Source: Liolophura sinensis (lineage: Eukaryota > Mollusca > Polyplacophora > Chitonida > Chitonidae). From it: a DNA stretch of 64,000 nt. Shown here piece after piece: positions 1-64,000 of this stretch. The stretch is taken from positions 93,491,805-93,555,804 of the forward strand of contig NC_088295.1 of assembly GCF_032854445.1 (NCBI RefSeq), given 5' to 3'. A model generated the notes under the pieces. The model saw only the letters and a list, made by a program, of their open reading frames with translations. It ran no database searches and was not told where the DNA came from. The first letter of the stretch is position 1, and every line of letters begins with the position of its first letter. A program made the position numbers and the translations under genes.

Positions 1-249
1 GGATATCCCGACATTGAGGCAGACACCCTATATATTGTCTGAACAGGACACTGTATAGTAAAGTACGCCAGTGTGACAAAATGGACTGTTTTACAGTCTG
101 TGTGGCAAAAGACGTATGAACAGAATTAACCTTGTACAGTCCGCCAGTATACTGGAATGCATTGTTTATTCCGTGTCACTATGGCAAATTGATGTGAATG
201 CTTTTTGTGAAAAGAGCATTGTTTGGGCTGTGTCCATGTAATTGACATG

Positions 250-960
250 TAAGTATACATGATTTGTGTCGTGTTAATCTTGACGTGTGGACGTTGTGTC
301 AGTGTAATACAGTGTAGTGTGTAAAAAGTTGTTAAACATAGAGACAGTATACATGATTTGTGTCGTGTTAATCTTGACGTGTGGACGTTGTGTCAGTGTA
401 ATACAGTGTAGTGTGTAAAAAGTTGTTAAACATAGAGACAGTATACATGATTTGTGTCGTGTTAATCTTGACGTGTGGACGTTGTGTCAGTGTAATACAG
501 TGTAGTGTGTAAAAAGTTGTTAAACATAGAGACAGTATACATGATTTGTGTCGTGTTAATCTTGACGTGTGGACGTTGTGTCAGTGTAATACAGTGTAGT
601 GTGAAAAAAGTTGTTAAACATAGAGACAGTATACATGATTTGTGTCGTGTTAATCTTGACGTGTGGACGTTGTGTCAGTGTAATACAGTGTAGTGTGTAA
701 AAAGTTGCTAAACATAGAGACAGTATACATGATTTGTATCGTGTTAATCTTGACGTGTGGACGTTGTGTCAGTGTAATACAGTGTAGTGTGTAAAAAGTT
801 GTTAAACATAGAGACAGTATACATGATTTGTGTCGTGTTAATCTTGACGTGTGGACGTTGTGTCAGTGTAATACAGTGTAGTGTGTAAAAAGTTGTTAAA
901 CATAGAGACAGTATACATGATTTGTGTCGTGTTAATCTTGACGTATGAACGTGTCAATGT
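250..960. repeat. 94-bp tandem satellite, about 8 copies
   Basis: The unit starts at GTATACATGATTTGTGTCG and recurs every 94 bp (253, 347, 441 and on), nearly identical until a diverged last copy near 930-1,020. Short open frames here on both strands are by-products of the repeat. Confidence 0.95.
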
Positions 961-962
961 AA

Positions 963-3683
963 TGCAGTATAATATGCATAAATTGTTGAATATGGCGACA
1001 TTATACATTGTTTGTGTTGTGTCAAAGTGTTGACGCATTTTCAATGCACCATTGTACCAAAGCAACATTTTACCCGAAAATATCCCGCTGGTGCGATCTG
1101 AAAACACAACAACACGGCTACCCATGATTTAAATTTACAATGTCTTCATCCGGTCAAGGACATGCGCATGAGCACAGAGTGCATTGATAGAGCTACTACA
1201 ATGTACACATCTTCCATCACGCAAACCTAATATGAATTAACCAAAACCCAGGGGCGAATGCAGCGGATTACTTAGCCACAGTTGGGTGCTAACGAACGAT
1301 TTAAATCCCTAGGCTATAGGTTTCTCTGATAACTGTACAACATTGTCTTATGTTTGCAAGGTGTTTATTGGAGACATTATTCTGTGTAGACTAATAGAGT
1401 TTTAAATTTCTTAGTTGTGAAATGGACCAATCTAACCAATGTAGTTTCGTCTCCAAAATCGAATTAAGAATGTGCACAAATTGTACCGAGTATTGTTCTT
1501 TCAAATGCGAAAAGTTTGAAGAATTAGGGTACCTGTGTACATACATAATTTCCAAGAGCCTAAACTTTCTATTGATACCAGCTCTCTTGCCTGAAAAGAT
1601 AGCCCTTGGCTATTCACGGAGATCCATTGTGTATATGCCAGCTGTCGATTAGTCCTTCAGGGTAAAAATTATTTTTCAGATACAGTATTGAAGCTAAGGC
1701 TAAATTGTTGGGTTTTTTTATTCTTCGCTAGAGTCAGTCACAAATGTTAAGAGAATCCATATTTGTGGTAGAACATAAATCTACAAATTTGGGCTTGAAT
1801 TTAGTTTTATTTAACACTTACACCATTTCCAATACTTATACTATTAGTTACATGGTTAGTGAGAGGATACACAAATATATGGTGTCAATAATCCTCATAT
1901 TGCGCCTCGCCCTATATGAGGATTATTAACACCATATATTTGTGTATCCTCTCACTCAGTAACCAAGTAAAGAATTTTTTCTGCAAAGGTCCATCAATTC
2001 AGTGCAGAAGACCGATGACGATGTATGGCTGAATCGCTTAAGGGATGTAACCATTGTGTACACAACCTGGAAAGGGAGATAACCTATTCAGCAAACACAT
2101 TTGATGTCTCCTGAAGGTTTCGAGAAAATATCTGTACCCCAATTGGCCGTCGTTGCCCAATGAAAAGCGGAGTATTTTGCCTGACCCGGGACATATGTAA
2201 TTATTTTGTAACGCACTGTTGTAGGCTATAACAAACATGCAGGGCGTTTTCCATTTCCTACATACATGCAGTGTGCAGTGTGTAACCCTGCAGGGCACCC
2301 TATCAATAGTTTGTACAATTTCTGATGAGGAGACCATTGAAGACGGTTATTCCATCGAAGGTGTATGGTTGGAGAAAAATGGAATGGCTGGGCTAAACCA
2401 CCAGCATTGGGCATGTTACTAACAAACTTTTATTTCCTTGTGTGATGCTCAGAAATGCACACCACATCTTGACCTCAGACAAACCTTCAGCTGTGTCGAC
2501 CACGTTTCGCCATCAAGGATTGGGCCTCACCTCGTGTATTCTAGCAATTGAAAGACAAGAGGCCTGACCAATCAGCCATATCCCGCTCCCAGTATGGATA
2601 ATAACATACATGTATCCATGTAATTATCACTGGGAGACTTCTTTATCTACAGATTCTGCATCACGCGAGCTCGAATTAATCTGGATTTTTCGTGATTTTT
2701 ACCGCTTATTTTATATCGTTATAAATCTTCATTTTTAAGAATGTGTTGGCCTTTGCGTGAGCTTCTGGTTTTACTAGGAAACTAAGTTCATATCTCATTG
2801 ATTTTTATTCGTATTCTCAAATTCTGTACTTTTTGAAATTTATTTTGATTGAGAAGAATTGTGTTTGATGGAATTCATTAAGTTTACTGGTGTTTCACGC
2901 CGTACTTAATCCATCCTGAATTATTCTCAATCCATGATGTTAGACAATTTTCTAACTGAAGTCTTCTCTGGCTTCATAAGTGCAAACAGAAAATATTTGT
3001 CTTTTTGACTATGCCCAATAACCTTTCTGGTCTGCAATTTTTGACATTTCAATGTTTTTTTCTCATTTTTAAATATTTTGGGGCATAAAAGCCTCCTGAC
3101 CATATGTATTAGAGACTACTATAAGGTCAAACACCATACGCTATACATGTGTTGAAGGTTTGCATATAATACATGTACATGTACCTAGGTCTACTTTTTT
3201 CTTCTAGGTTTTTTTTACTTTTATGGCCCGCGTTTAAACTGTTTCTCATTTAGATAATTAGCTTAGTGTACTTATTCAAAGTGACGGTAGATATGTTTTC
3301 TTTGGAAGCAGGGGAAAATTTTGATGTATGACATTTCTACCTTGACACAATTACAAGTTTGAACAGAAACAGTTTGTTGTTGTGGTTAAAATAAGATTTT
3401 CTCTTCAAAAAATATTTTTAGCACCATGCTATTTTTTTCTCTTCCAAAAACTTTTCTTTTATCATGTCTGTTTTTTTTTCTCTTCCAATTTTTTTTTCAC
3501 CATTACGCTTTTACGTTTCCTTAAGGACTTCATTTAATTCGCTGTTATCATTATGGCTGTGGGTGTCATTTTTAACTGTCATCCTTGCGGCTGTGTTTGC
3601 TATGTTATGGCTCTGAAAGCTGTAATCGTGATTACGATTCATCTGTTTTTCCTATCATGCTGTTTTAATATTCTGTTTGGCAG
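963..3683. other. Non-coding stretch upstream of first visible exon
   Basis: AT-rich, with no exon I can support apart from the hairpin at 1,858-1,956. Upstream exons of the gene, including a signal-peptide exon, are expected here or further 5' but cannot be placed. A small Cys-rich frame at 1,422-1,652 and a hydrophobic frame near 3,463-3,620 lack other support. Confidence 0.5.
1858..1956. repeat. Near-perfect inverted repeat (hairpin)
   Basis: Arms 1,858-1,900 and 1,914-1,956 are 43 nt with a single mismatch (G:T if transcribed) around a 13-nt loop (TGCGCCTCGCCCT). Weaker pairing continues outward through TGGTTA and TAACCA. It could be a precursor-RNA-like hairpin, a hairpin-siRNA source or a tiny palindromic element; sequence alone does not decide. 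Confidence 0.9.
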
Positions 3684-63608
<59,925 letters not shown>

Positions 63609-64000
63609 GTAGGACATACAGTCTCAGGCATCCCTGTGCATCTTGACCAGGGTACCGGCAAATATGTCATATAACGTGGGCTTAATATATAGCAACCATT
63701 CTTCTTTTTGTGTACGGTACTTCAGATGAAAACAAACTGACTCTCTGAAAAATGGTATGGTTTATCGGCAGATAGTAAAAGATCGCCTAGTATATCACGT
63801 CTGGCTGGGATGGTCGTCAAAACAAATTTCAACGTTGGTCAACAAGATATATCTCTAGCATTCAATGCACTTGATCGTTTACTACATAAAAACACTCTTA
63901 TATTGTGGGTTCATTGTTTATTTATCTCTCCAAAGACCATTGACTTGACAGTCTGCTTGACAATTTTTCACCCAACAATCTGATACCAGATTCCCAGGGT
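63609..64000. other. Start of the Ig18 internal intron
   Basis: Unique sequence, no B exon. The TTCAG at about 63,725 is followed by a stop in phase 0 (ATGAAAACAAACTGA), so it is not the missing partner. Confidence 0.6.

Noticed and set aside
1422-1652. 76-codon Cys-containing frame starting at a true ATG
   Set aside because: Short, no recognisable domain, no splice or promoter evidence; could be chance.
3463-3620. Possible signal-peptide exon (hydrophobic frame starting near ATGTCTGTTTTTTTT)
   Set aside because: Hydrophobicity comes from poly-T runs; no convincing phase-1 donor before the stop codon at the end of the frame.

Overview
This is a eukaryotic, intron-rich window, very probably from a lophotrochozoan and most likely a mollusc. 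The evidence is a tRNA-derived SINE with a 3' module that I associate with mollusc genomes (best copy about 33,321-33,586), GT-AG introns throughout, and one huge Ig/FN3 gene with a two-exon-per-domain structure. I see no prokaryotic genes, no rRNA or tRNA genes and no CRISPR.

Everything I can support as coding lies on the + strand and forms one open-ended gene model: 54 exons from 3,684 to 63,608, about 8.1 kb of coding sequence or 2,700 residues. It has no start codon, signal peptide, transmembrane segment, stop codon or poly(A) site inside the window, so both ends lie outside. All 53 junctions are GT-AG and keep the frame when joined. Domain order: Ig1 (V-like) and Ig2, which together resemble the N-terminus of NCAM/fasciclin-II proteins; Ig3-Ig6; a two-exon linker; seven FN3 domains interrupted by three short linker exons that share a D/E-rich stretch followed by W-L-basic; then Ig7-Ig18, with the second half of Ig18 beyond the window. 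Ig3-Ig18 are built from a repeated cassette: exon A (phase 1 in, 0 out; first Cys and core Trp) plus exon B (phase 0 in, 1 out; D-x-G-x-Y-x-C), and 12 of the 15 B exons are exactly 160 nt. Most A exons carry an N-x-T glycosylation sequon at the same place, so the product is probably extracellular.

By region: 0.25-0.96 kb, a 94-bp satellite; 1-3.7 kb, non-coding with a near-perfect hairpin; 3.7-20 kb, Ig1-Ig6; 20.4-39.8 kb, linkers and Fn1-Fn7, plus a foldback (MITE-like) element and SINEs; 41.4-64 kb, Ig7-Ig18.

The most unusual feature is the introns. At least 15 hold a private minisatellite (15-94 bp units, up to about 3.3 kb), and in four of them the repeated unit includes the edge of the neighbouring exon with its splice site (donor of Ig1-B; acceptors of Ig9-A, Ig17-A and Fn5-a). 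This lays out rows of decoy or duplicate splice sites. With frame-neutral Ig cassettes, the locus could make many isoforms, but whether it does cannot be decided from genomic sequence.
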